Below are positions 1-10,395 of a stretch of 64,000 bases of DNA, piece by piece. The stretch is from Campylobacter sp. 19-13652 (GTDB lineage Bacteria > Campylobacterota > Campylobacteria > Campylobacterales > Campylobacteraceae). The position numbers and the translations under genes were made by a program. Every line of letters begins with the position of its first letter. The first letter of the stretch is position 1. The stretch covers positions 1 to 64,000 of the forward strand of contig NZ_AP024713.1 in the NCBI RefSeq assembly GCF_019702925.1, given 5' to 3'. Under the pieces are notes generated by a model. That model worked only from the letters and a program-made list of their open reading frames with translations. It did not search any database and had not been told where the DNA came from.

Positions 1-46
1 TCACTATAAGTTTTTCACATTTTTTCACATTGTGAATTTAACCGCC
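1..46. other. oriC: Left DnaA-box cluster of probable oriC
   Basis: Three copies of the TTCAC core lie just before dnaA: at 14-18 and 24-28 on the plus strand, inside two tandem copies of TTTTTCACAT, and at 32-36 on the minus strand. TTCAC is the described core of DnaA boxes in Campylobacterota. A matching cluster lies on the other side of dnaA, which fits the bipartite origins known from Helicobacter. The window edge probably cuts the cluster. No unwinding element was demonstrated. Confidence 0.6.
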
Positions 47-70
47 ATTTTATCAAAGTTTTGATAAAAT
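47..70. promoter_or_regulatory. Perfect 11-bp inverted repeat upstream of dnaA
   Basis: ATTTTATCAAA at 47-57 is followed by two bases and its exact complement at 60-70. A near-continuous palindrome of this length, 31 bases before the dnaA start and beside the DnaA boxes, looks like an operator or an origin-protein site. The binding protein is unknown. A terminator for a gene left of the window is possible but less likely, because the loop is only two bases. Confidence 0.5.
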
Positions 71-100
71 AAAAGCTATTTATACTTTTTAGGAGAGTTT

Positions 101-1405
101 TTGATAGATTATGACGCCCTTGCTAGCGATCTGCGCGCAAAAATCCCACAAAATGAGTACGACTCATACATAGCGCAACTTAGCATAGACAAAAAACAAA
201 GCAGCAAAGAGCATATCACATTTAACGCACCAAATGAGATAATAGCTAGATTTGTGCAAACTCGCTATGCCGATAAAATATCTGCAATAGCCGAAATAAA
301 AACTGGCGTAAGGGCTGCTATTAGCATACAAGTAGCCGGCAAAACTCCAAAGCAAAACTCCCCAGTAAAGCCCACTTCCAGCGTCCCATCAAGCCCGCTA
401 AATCCAGCCTATACATTTGATAGCTTTGTCATAGGAGATTCTAATCAATTCGCCTATGGAATCTGCGAACAAGCAAGCAAAAATCCTGGCAAAGTCTACA
501 ACCCCATATTTATCTACGGACCAACTGGACTTGGTAAAACGCACCTGCTACAAGCCTTTGGTAATGAGTGCTTAAAGCAGCAAAAAACGGTGATTTACGT
601 AACAAGCGAGCAGTTTATAAACGACTATGTAAGCCATTTAAAAAATAACTCTATGAATAAATTTCAAGAAAAATACCGAAATTGCGACGCTTTGCTAATA
701 GACGACGTGCAGTTTTTGGGAAAAACAGAGCGCATTCAAGAGGAGTTTTTCCACACTTTTAACGCCCTTCATACAAAGCAAGCTCAAATTCTAATGACCT
801 CAGACCGTCCTCCAAAGACACTAAAAGGCTTTGAAGAGCGCCTTGTCTCGCGATTTGAATGGGGTATGACGCCTGATATCACTCCGCCAGATTTAGAAAC
901 AAAAATCGTCATAATCCAGAAAAAATGCGAATTTAATAACATAACACTAAGTAAAGACGTAATCGAATATATCGCCGTAAATATGGGAGACAATATACGA
1001 GAGATAGAGGGAGCAATAACCGAAATAGCGGCATTTTCAAGAATGATAGGACAAAGCATTACACTTGATTTTGCAAAAAATATCATAAAAAATCGTATAA
1101 AAGAGCGCCTTGAAAATGTAAGTTTAGATGACATAATAGCTGTAGTAAGCCGCGAACTAAATATAAAGCCAAGCGAGATAAAATCAAAATCACGTGCACA
1201 AAACATAGCAAAAGCTCGCTCTATAGTTATATATCTAGCCAAAACTTTAACACCAAATTCAATGCCGCAAATTGCGAGTTATTTTAGTATGAAGGATCAC
1301 AGCGCCGTAAGCAAAAACATCAAAAAAACAACTGAAAACATGCAAAATGATGACGAATTTAGACTTTTAGTCGATGAAATTCATGCAAAAATAGTAAGCA
1401 AATAA
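101..1405 (+). CDS. dnaA: Chromosomal replication initiator DnaA
   Basis: DnaA is the AAA+ ATPase that binds DnaA boxes, opens oriC and loads the helicase. The 434-residue product has the usual order: an N-terminal domain, a linker rich in Pro/Ser near residues 80-103, the AAA+ core with Walker A GPTGLGKTH at 140-148 and Walker B LLIDDVQF at 198-205, and a C-terminal DNA-binding helix-turn-helix ending with a KDHSAVS version of the RDHTTV signature. The start is TTG, supported by AGGAGA at 91-96 with a spacing of four bases; no ATG lies closer in frame. Box clusters on both sides suggest origin function and autoregulation. Confidence 0.98.
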   Translation: MIDYDALASDLRAKIPQNEYDSYIAQLSIDKKQSSKEHITFNAPNEIIARFVQTRYADKISAIAEIKTGVRAAISIQVAGKTPKQNSPVKPTSSVPSSPLNPAYTFDSFVIGDSNQFAYGICEQASKNPGKVYNPIFIYGPTGLGKTHLLQAFGNECLKQQKTVIYVTSEQFINDYVSHLKNNSMNKFQEKYRNCDALLIDDVQFLGKTERIQEEFFHTFNALHTKQAQILMTSDRPPKTLKGFEERLVSRFEWGMTPDITPPDLETKIVIIQKKCEFNNITLSKDVIEYIAVNMGDNIREIEGAITEIAAFSRMIGQSITLDFAKNIIKNRIKERLENVSLDDIIAVVSRELNIKPSEIKSKSRAQNIAKARSIVIYLAKTLTPNSMPQIASYFSMKDHSAVSKNIKKTTENMQNDDEFRLLVDEIHAKIVSK

Positions 1406-1411
1406 GGAAAA

Positions 1412-1502
1412 GAAGTGAAAAAATGTGAAAAATTTAACGCTAAACTTGAATTAATAAAATGCCCAAAATATCATAGTTTAGATAATTTTTTCACTTATTC
1501 AC
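1412..1502. other. oriC: Right DnaA-box cluster of probable oriC
   Basis: The dnaA-dnaN spacer holds four TTCAC cores: two on the minus strand at 1415-1419 and 1425-1429, with the same tandem spacing as upstream of dnaA, and two on the plus strand at 1490-1494 and 1498-1502. The mirrored arrangement on both sides of dnaA supports a bipartite origin. The spacer also holds the dnaN leader, with AAGGAA just before the dnaN start. Confidence 0.6.
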
Positions 1503-1551
1503 AACCCTTAATACTAATATTAAAAAATACTAAAAATAAAAGGAAGCAAAA

Positions 1552-2619
1552 ATGAAAGTCCTAATAGGCAAAAGCACACTTGAATCAATAGTAACAAACA
1601 CAAACCCATACTTAGAAAAAAAAGATGCAAGCGCAATCACATCTCATATATATATAAGTGCAAAAGATGGGACTTTAAATATAAGAGCAACTGACCATGA
1701 AATAGGACTAGCTTATAGACTTAATAACGCTAAAATAGTAGATGAAGGAAGTGCTACGGCAAACGGTAAAAAACTGCTTGATATAATAAAAAGCTTAAAA
1801 GATGATGAAGTAATGCTTGAAGCGATTAATAACTATCTATACATAAAGCAAAAAAACTCAAAGTACAAACTACCGATGTATAAATTTGAGGATTTTCCAA
1901 GCTTTCCAAATGTAGATGGTAAGAATAAATTTAATGTAGATAGCATAATGCTAGGTAGAAGCCTTAAAAAAATCCTCACTAGCATAGATACAAATAACCC
2001 AAAATATGAGCTAAACGGAGCGTTATTAGACATTAAAAAAGACCACATTAATATAGTTGGTACTGACACTAAAAGATTATCCGTTTACCGTTTAGAAGCA
2101 AACGGGGATAGCGAGTTTTCTCTAATAATCCCAAAAAAAGCAATAAATGAAATTCAAAAGCTATTTTATGATAAGATAGAAATTTATTATGATGAGAATA
2201 TACTAATAGCACAGAGTGAAAATTTTGAGTTCTTTACTAAGCTAATAAATGGTAAATATCCAGACTATGAAAGAGTCATACCAAAGGATTTAAAACAGGT
2301 AATTAAGCTAAACAGAGATAAAATGATAGAGGGTATGAAAACAATATCTATAATAAGTGAGCTAATGAAAATCACCTTTGAGCCAAATAGCATACTTTTT
2401 GAAAGTGTAGTAGATGATAACAGCGAGGCAAAAACAACTATAGAATTTAATACAAATGTAAGTGAAAGCTTTAGTATAGGCGTGAAAAATCGATATTTAT
2501 TAGACTTTTTAGCTGGGATTGAGGATAGTGAATTTGAACTTGGATTTAACGACGCTGGGTTAGCATTTGTCGTAAGCTCAAAAGAGCTAAAAACAGTAAT
2601 AATGCCAATAAATGTGTAA
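1552..2619 (+). CDS. dnaN: DNA polymerase III sliding clamp, beta subunit
   Basis: The beta clamp is a dimeric ring that tethers polymerase III to DNA. The 355-residue product has the family's usual length and three-fold clamp organisation. Recognisable stretches are the N-terminal KVLIGKSTLES, the central TDTKRLSVYRL (the loop found in domain II of most clamps) and the C-terminal VIMPINV, which matches the usual VMPMRL-type end. It starts at ATG behind AAGGAA and follows dnaA after a 146-base spacer with DnaA boxes, the standard dnaA-dnaN order. Confidence 0.97.
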   Translation: MKVLIGKSTLESIVTNTNPYLEKKDASAITSHIYISAKDGTLNIRATDHEIGLAYRLNNAKIVDEGSATANGKKLLDIIKSLKDDEVMLEAINNYLYIKQKNSKYKLPMYKFEDFPSFPNVDGKNKFNVDSIMLGRSLKKILTSIDTNNPKYELNGALLDIKKDHINIVGTDTKRLSVYRLEANGDSEFSLIIPKKAINEIQKLFYDKIEIYYDENILIAQSENFEFFTKLINGKYPDYERVIPKDLKQVIKLNRDKMIEGMKTISIISELMKITFEPNSILFESVVDDNSEAKTTIEFNTNVSESFSIGVKNRYLLDFLAGIEDSEFELGFNDAGLAFVVSSKELKTVIMPINV

Positions 2620-2644
2620 ATTTAAAAAGCGAGAAAAAAGGTAA

Positions 2645-4963
<2,319 letters not shown>

Positions 4964-5149
4964 GGATTTTATGTTTATGAAATGGGAGCTAAGACAGCTT
5001 TAATTTTAGTTCTTTAAAAGTTTTTAAGTTTGGGTTTGTTTTTAGCAAGCCCAGCACCACGCCGTGAATGTCTTATTACCTGAGTGTGTTGGCTTTTTAA
5101 ATTTAAGATGTGCTAGAAGCTGCGAAATAGGAACGGAGAGTTCGAAGTA

Positions 5150-5283
5150 TCGTGAGATGAATTTAAATGTTGCGACGTGATTTTACGAAGGAGCATACAA
5201 ATAGTATGTGATCGAGTAAAATCGCTAGTTCATTTACCCAACGGGTGCGAGCCACGAAGTGGTGAAGCAAAAGTCGCTCACGA
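5150..5283 (+). other. Nested-stem structured element upstream of queF
   Basis: Four concentric complementary pairs are visible: TCGTGAG 5150-5156 with CTCACGA 5277-5283, ATGAA 5157-5161 with TTCAT 5229-5233, GATTTTAC 5179-5186 with GTAAAATC 5216-5223, and CATAC 5194-5198 with GTATG 5204-5208. A side hairpin GCCAC-GAAG-GTGG-like lies at 5251-5262. The element ends about 35 bases before queF and could be a leader RNA or a dispersed palindromic repeat. It does not match a preQ1 riboswitch consensus that I know. The strand is assumed from queF. The rest of the 295-base spacer after gyrB holds only a weak hairpin at 5032-5052. Confidence 0.45.
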
Positions 5284-5318
5284 GACGAGCTGGTTTAATT
5301 TTAAAAAAGGTAAAATTT

Positions 5319-5714
5319 ATGAAATACGGAGAGAAAATAATAAACGAATTTGACGTCGAAAAAGACTTAGAAATCTGGGAGAATAAGCACGAAAGGGATT
5401 ATACGATAAAAATCACACTGCCCGAGTTTGCCTGCCTTTGCCCACGTAGCGGCTACCCTGATTTTGCGACGATTTACCTGGAGTACGTGCCTGATAAATT
5501 TGTCGTCGAGCTAAAGGCGATAAAGCTTTACATCAATAGTTTTATGCACCGAAATATCAGCCATGAGGATAGCATAAATGAGATTTACTCAGTGCTTGAG
5601 CGAAAGCTAAAGCCAAAGTTTATGCGAATAACAGGCGATTTTAACCCACGCGGTAACGTGCATACGCTAATCGAAATAAGCTCAGACAGCGTGGATAAAT
5701 TTAAAAAATGCTAA
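5319..5714 (+). CDS. queF: NADPH-dependent 7-cyano-7-deazaguanine (preQ0) reductase
   Basis: QueF reduces the nitrile of preQ0 to the amine preQ1 in queuosine biosynthesis. The 131-residue product is the short unimodular type. The active-site Cys is in CLCPRSGYPDFAT (C41), followed by the QueF motif ELKAIKLYINSF and the substrate-binding HED triad at 82-84 in HRNISHED. I chose ATG at 5319 because AAAAAAGG lies eight bases upstream and the protein then begins like its relatives; an in-frame upstream start at 5259 would add 20 unrelated residues overlapping the structured leader. The last seven bases overlap the next gene, which suggests translational coupling. Confidence 0.93.
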   Translation: MKYGEKIINEFDVEKDLEIWENKHERDYTIKITLPEFACLCPRSGYPDFATIYLEYVPDKFVVELKAIKLYINSFMHRNISHEDSINEIYSVLERKLKPKFMRITGDFNPRGNVHTLIEISSDSVDKFKKC

Positions 5715-6946
5715 GCGCTAAAATCATCGAGCATATCCTAAAAGCCGCCTCTATCTCTCGCTGGAACGACTATCCAAAGATGGTAAGCCTAGTCGAGCTT
5801 GATAAACAAGCGCATAAATTTATCATCGCGTATTTTATCGCTAAGCTCGAAAATGACGTCGATATGAACTATATTATAGAGGCTGGGATTTTTGAGTTTT
5901 TAAGTCGTGTGGTGGTTACTGACATACGCCCTGACGTCTTTCGCCATATTCAGCGTACCAAAAAGCAGCAGGTAAATGGCTGGATACTAACTAAGCTTGA
6001 GCCTATTTTTAGCAATATGAATGATAGTGAGTTTTTTGCTGGGCTTAGGAGATATTTGCTAGATGATGATAGCACTCATAAAAAGGAGCGGCTTATCCTA
6101 AAGGCGGCTAGCTATCTTGCCACACGCTGGGAGTTTGGCATAGTATATCAGACAAGCCAGTTTTTAAGCGGTATTGACGAGCTAAAGGCAAAGGTCGATG
6201 AGGAGCTGGAGGATTATTACGAGCTAATAGGCGTACGTAAAATCGCTATGAATCAAAAGCTAGCGCGACTTGTTGATCTAAGCGGACGGCTGCGATTTCA
6301 AAAGCGTTGGGCGCAGACGCCACGCATTCCTGAGACTGCGGTTTTGGGGCATATGCTAGTAGTGGCGATTTTAAGCTATTTTTACAGCCTAGCTGTGGGT
6401 GCGTGTAAAAAAAGGCTTGAGAATAACTTTTTTTGTGCGCTCTTTCACGATTTGCCCGAAAGCTTAACGCGCGATATAATAAGCCCTGTAAAATACGGCG
6501 TGGATGGGCTAAATGAGATAATCAATGAGTATGAGATGCGGCTTATTGATGAGCGAATCTTGCCATTTGTGCCTGAGAGTTTTAGGGCGGAGTTTAGCTA
6601 TATTTTGGGTATTAGTGAGAGTGGTGGACGGCTTGTAAAGGATGAGTTTGAAAATCGTACCTACCAGCGTACTTCAATGCGCCATGATGGGACAATGGAT
6701 AACGTTAATGAGGATAAATTTAACGCAATCGACGGTAAAGCGCTAAAATACTGCGATAAATTTGCCGCTTATATCGAAGCTGGGCTTAGTATCAGCTATG
6801 GCGTAAAGTCAAACGAGCTAGAGAGCGGCTTTAAAAATATGTATGAATTTTTCCAAAAAAACCCAAGAATAGAAGGGGTGGATTTTTTCAAAATAGTTAA
6901 TGACTTTGACGATTATTTTAAGATTAATGTAAATAAAAATAGTTAG
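5708..6946 (+). CDS. Tandem HD-domain protein, YfbR-like
   Basis: The 412-residue protein belongs to the HD metal-dependent phosphohydrolases. Its C-terminal half carries H215 in LGHMLVV and the HD pair 247-248 within ALFHDLPESLTRD followed by SPVKYG, closely resembling the HDASEVLTGDLPTPVKY block of the 5'-deoxynucleotidase YfbR. The N-terminal half (about 14-80) looks like a second, worn copy: an RW pair near 18, H36 in KQAHKF, and a VVVTDIRPDVF block where the HD pair has been replaced. Activity on deoxynucleotides is inferred. The start overlaps queF by seven bases, so the two are probably co-translated. Confidence 0.8.
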   Translation: MLSAKIIEHILKAASISRWNDYPKMVSLVELDKQAHKFIIAYFIAKLENDVDMNYIIEAGIFEFLSRVVVTDIRPDVFRHIQRTKKQQVNGWILTKLEPIFSNMNDSEFFAGLRRYLLDDDSTHKKERLILKAASYLATRWEFGIVYQTSQFLSGIDELKAKVDEELEDYYELIGVRKIAMNQKLARLVDLSGRLRFQKRWAQTPRIPETAVLGHMLVVAILSYFYSLAVGACKKRLENNFFCALFHDLPESLTRDIISPVKYGVDGLNEIINEYEMRLIDERILPFVPESFRAEFSYILGISESGGRLVKDEFENRTYQRTSMRHDGTMDNVNEDKFNAIDGKALKYCDKFAAYIEAGLSISYGVKSNELESGFKNMYEFFQKNPRIEGVDFFKIVNDFDDYFKINVNKNS

Positions 6947-6980
6947 AAAATTATTGATATAAATTTATAATAACTTATTA

Positions 6981-7004
6981 AAAGGCTAGGAATACCTAGC
7001 CTTT
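6981..7004. terminator. Bidirectional terminator between convergent genes
   Basis: A perfect 10-bp stem, AAAGGCTAGG at 6981-6990 with CCTAGCCTTT at 6995-7004 and loop AATA, sits between the stop of the HD-domain gene and the stop of the autotransporter gene. The flanks are A/T-rich on both sides, so it can act in both directions. Confidence 0.8.
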
Positions 7005-7007
7005 ATA

Positions 7008-10000
7008 TTAAAATTTAACTTTAAAGCCAGCATTGACGTTGTAGTATTTCTCGTCCCCGCTTATTTTCGTACCAAGCCCTAAGTTAAATGATGAATTTGG
7101 AGTCATTTTAAGCTCAGTACCGCCTAAAATAGTAGCGTAGGTTTTCTTACTAGTTCCAGATACGCTTTGGGCGATTGTGTCGTATCCGTTAAAGCTAATT
7201 TTACTATCATCTTTTTTATATATCTCACTCTCAAGCCCAGGTACTAAGTAAAAATATCCACCACCTAGCATATAATATCTTAATTCCACGTTTGCAGTTA
7301 TACTTGCTAAAGTACTGGTTGAGCTATCTCTTTTTAGTCCTAGTTCGCCGTCTTCTTTTAATTCAGGCAGATGTGTGATATAAAAATTTGTACCTATGCT
7401 AGGCTTTATTATACCGCTATCAAACACACTAAATGCATATCCAAAGCTACTACCAAGTCCAAATGTATGGCTATTTCCTTTGCTATTGTAGTTTAGATTA
7501 TCTCCAAAAAACTGCATATTTCTTTGATTTTTATTTATACCTAGTGTGTAAAAGCCATTTAAATCAATCTCATAATTTCCATTAAAAAATCTAGCATAGC
7601 TGCCAAATTGTACGTGATTTGTGTCTGATTTTGCATCACCTGAAGTGGCTTTTGATTTAGCTAGCATTGAGTAAACGCCTATTATGTTATCATCATTTTG
7701 CTTATCGATACCTATGCTAAAGCCAGCCATTTTTAGAGTTGCATCATCTCCTAGTTTGCCTTTTGAGCCTACTGTGTTAAACCAGAAGCTATTTGGTGTA
7801 TTTGTATTATTTACTACAGCTTTTTTCTCTCTTAGGCGAGTTACTAGCTCATCCTCAACATCGCTTAGTATGATTAGCGAGCGTGCATACTGTTCGCCAT
7901 TTAATTCTTCTATCAGTTCTCTTGTAGCAAAATAATTTGCCATAGGGTCGCTTAGTTTTGCTAATCGAGTTTGGGTGTTCATGGCACTACTTAGATTTAT
8001 TATATTTTGGATATTTTGTTTTTTTGCTATGGTTTTAGTAAATTCTTGTGTAGATTTTTCTATATTATTAAAGCTATCGTATAACATATATGCCGAGTTT
8101 TGGTCGTTGTCTTTTATAGCTTTTTCATACTCGCTAAACATACTAACCCCATATGTTTTTGTTATATTTTTTAGACTATCTATCTTAGGCGTTAAGGCTT
8201 GTATTTGCTCTTTGCTTAATTCAGGTCTTTTTTGAGGTTGTTTGCTTTGAGGTTTTTCTTCTTCATCTTCTTTTGAAGCTATTATTTCATCTTCGTCATC
8301 TGTTGTTGTAGGTGTTTTACTTGGTTTGTCTTGCGCTGTTTTATCTGTTTCTTCGGCTTTTTCATCGCTTGAGTTTGGCTTATTTTCTTGAGTTTTTTCT
8401 GAGCTTTCACTCTCTGTGGCTTTTGTTTCATTCGTCTGAGTTTTTTCTGGTTCAGCTGTATTATTAGCTTCTGGAGTTTGATTTGAGCTTGATGGTTCCG
8501 GTTGATTTACTACTATTAGCTCACTGATAGGCTTTTTTAGTGCTTCTTCAGTGAGTGCTAGAGTGTAGTATAGGTTATTGTTTGATGAATCTACATTTAC
8601 TTTTAGGTATTTGCTATCGGCTTTTGCCTCGGTTGTATTTTTTACCTCATCTATTTTTAGGCTCTTAGCATTTCCACTTACTTTTAAAAAGTATATATTT
8701 TCTTCTTTTAGGGCTTCATCTCCTAGTATCCCACCATTACTTATTAGTATATTATATGCTGTATCCCCCTTTAGTGGTGTGCTATCTTTATGCAAGGCTA
8801 GCCCTATTTTTGTATTTTCGCCTAGGACGGTTGCGCCAGTTACATAAAATCCACCTAGCTCGCTATTAGCTGCGCTTTGCCCTGCTATTATAGTACCGTT
8901 TGTTGTGTCAAGGTTTCCTTCTATTTTAAATTTACCACCCATATTTGCCATTATGCCACTATTTTTTACTGTTTTGCTTTTTATTTTTACTTCGCCAGAG
9001 TCTTTTGCTAGAAGGAAGTTTTTATTCTTTACTTTGGCTTTAGTATTAAATTCATAAGCTTCGTGAGGTTTGTCATCGTTTATTATTTCAATTTGTACTA
9101 AATCCCCAGCATTTATCATATTGGATTGGGCTTCATTTCCGTTTGTAAATTTATTAGCTTCTATGTTAGCACTGCCACCGTTGCCGCTAGCTATTATAAA
9201 GCCTTTATTTTGGATATTATTTGCCTTTAAGCGAAAATTTGCCCCATCTGCTATATCTAGCACTTGATACTCCCATCTTTCATTTGGTTTTTCTTTTTCT
9301 TCGCTTTCATAGTATTTTTTATCATATGTTTTTACTTTGGTTGTTAAAGCGCTGTCAAATTCAATATCTCCTTCACTTATTAACTCATATGTTGCGCCAT
9401 TATTTAGCTTTATTTGATTGTCGTTATTTTCTCTTACTATTATGTCGCCTTTTGTTGTTAACTTGAATAAGCTTTTTGAGTCTATACCGTTTATTAGACT
9501 TATATCATCAATTCTCTCATCAGAAAATCCCACACTTATATCTTTTAAATTTACCTTTTTTGTATTATTTGGCATATTTATTGTTAGATTTGAGTTTTTC
9601 CCTATTATTGGGGTTTGAGCACTTATACCTATATCAAAACTAATATTAGGACTTGAAATATTATAAGTTATATTTGTTTTATTATCTCCATTTGTTAAAT
9701 ATACAAAATTTATATCATTGTCGCCTTCACTCCTTTCGGGTCTTGTGTATAGGTTTGCTTTATCAAATTCATAGTTAACTATTACAGAATTTATACTATC
9801 GCTTCCATTTTTTCCCAACATCATAACCGAGACATCATTTTTATCCCATGAGTTACTATCAAATATTTTATACTCTGGTGAAGATAATGCTTCTTTATAT
9901 ACTGCCGGTATTTCATCTTTTAATTTCTCAACAATAGCGTCTTGTGTTAGCTTTTCAAATTCCTTTTTCTGCTCCTCGTTAAGCTTCTCTTTGTACTCTT

Positions 10001-10394
10001 GAATTTGTGCAGTATTTAGCGTGCTATAGTAGCCTTGCTGTATATCTTGGATAGTCTTTTTTAGATAATCGCTCTGCTTTTGCTCTATGGCTCTTTTATA
10101 GACATTAGTTTTTTTATCTGGCAAATTTGCTATAAATTTCTCTAACCCTTCTTTAGTTTGCACGGACTGGATTAGCTCTTTTTGATACTCTGGATCTATT
10201 ATTTTGCTATTTAGCGTAGCAAATTCAGATTGATGTGCGCTTTTATCTACAATATTTGATGCTATGCTACTTCTACTGCTTGCCTTTGCACCAATTAGGA
10301 AAAATTTACTCTTAGTTATCTCACCATCATCTATAGCGTAGAGTGTGTTATTTAATATTATGCTTGATAGCACCAATGACAGTTTTATTTTCAT
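7008..10394 (-). CDS. Autotransporter (type Va secretion) at the end of the Tad operon
   Basis: The 1128-residue product has a signal peptide of about 20 residues (ends NTLYA), an N-terminal coiled-coil-like region rich in Lys/Glu/Gln (about 55-150), a repetitive Asn/Gly-rich passenger likely to form a beta-helix (about 190-620), a long acidic Pro/Thr/Glu/Lys linker (about 640-740), and a C-terminal beta-barrel of about 270 residues with alternating aromatic strands ending in the outer-membrane signature KVKF. ATG at 10394 was chosen over an earlier in-frame start because GGAG lies seven bases upstream and a signal peptide follows. The start is one base from the tadG stop, so translation is probably coupled. 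The passenger function is unknown; adhesion is a guess from context. Confidence 0.85.
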   Translation of the reverse strand: MKIKLSLVLSSIILNNTLYAIDDGEITKSKFFLIGAKASSRSSIASNIVDKSAHQSEFATLNSKIIDPEYQKELIQSVQTKEGLEKFIANLPDKKTNVYKRAIEQKQSDYLKKTIQDIQQGYYSTLNTAQIQEYKEKLNEEQKKEFEKLTQDAIVEKLKDEIPAVYKEALSSPEYKIFDSNSWDKNDVSVMMLGKNGSDSINSVIVNYEFDKANLYTRPERSEGDNDINFVYLTNGDNKTNITYNISSPNISFDIGISAQTPIIGKNSNLTINMPNNTKKVNLKDISVGFSDERIDDISLINGIDSKSLFKLTTKGDIIVRENNDNQIKLNNGATYELISEGDIEFDSALTTKVKTYDKKYYESEEKEKPNERWEYQVLDIADGANFRLKANNIQNKGFIIASGNGGSANIEANKFTNGNEAQSNMINAGDLVQIEIINDDKPHEAYEFNTKAKVKNKNFLLAKDSGEVKIKSKTVKNSGIMANMGGKFKIEGNLDTTNGTIIAGQSAANSELGGFYVTGATVLGENTKIGLALHKDSTPLKGDTAYNILISNGGILGDEALKEENIYFLKVSGNAKSLKIDEVKNTTEAKADSKYLKVNVDSSNNNLYYTLALTEEALKKPISELIVVNQPEPSSSNQTPEANNTAEPEKTQTNETKATESESSEKTQENKPNSSDEKAEETDKTAQDKPSKTPTTTDDEDEIIASKEDEEEKPQSKQPQKRPELSKEQIQALTPKIDSLKNITKTYGVSMFSEYEKAIKDNDQNSAYMLYDSFNNIEKSTQEFTKTIAKKQNIQNIINLSSAMNTQTRLAKLSDPMANYFATRELIEELNGEQYARSLIILSDVEDELVTRLREKKAVVNNTNTPNSFWFNTVGSKGKLGDDATLKMAGFSIGIDKQNDDNIIGVYSMLAKSKATSGDAKSDTNHVQFGSYARFFNGNYEIDLNGFYTLGINKNQRNMQFFGDNLNYNSKGNSHTFGLGSSFGYAFSVFDSGIIKPSIGTNFYITHLPELKEDGELGLKRDSSTSTLASITANVELRYYMLGGGYFYLVPGLESEIYKKDDSKISFNGYDTIAQSVSGTSKKTYATILGGTELKMTPNSSFNLGLGTKISGDEKYYNVNAGFKVKF

Positions 10395-10395
10395 A

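Noticed and set aside
5150-5318. Known preQ1 riboswitch
   Set aside because: The class I and class II consensus elements that I know are absent and the structure is much larger; called only as a structured element.
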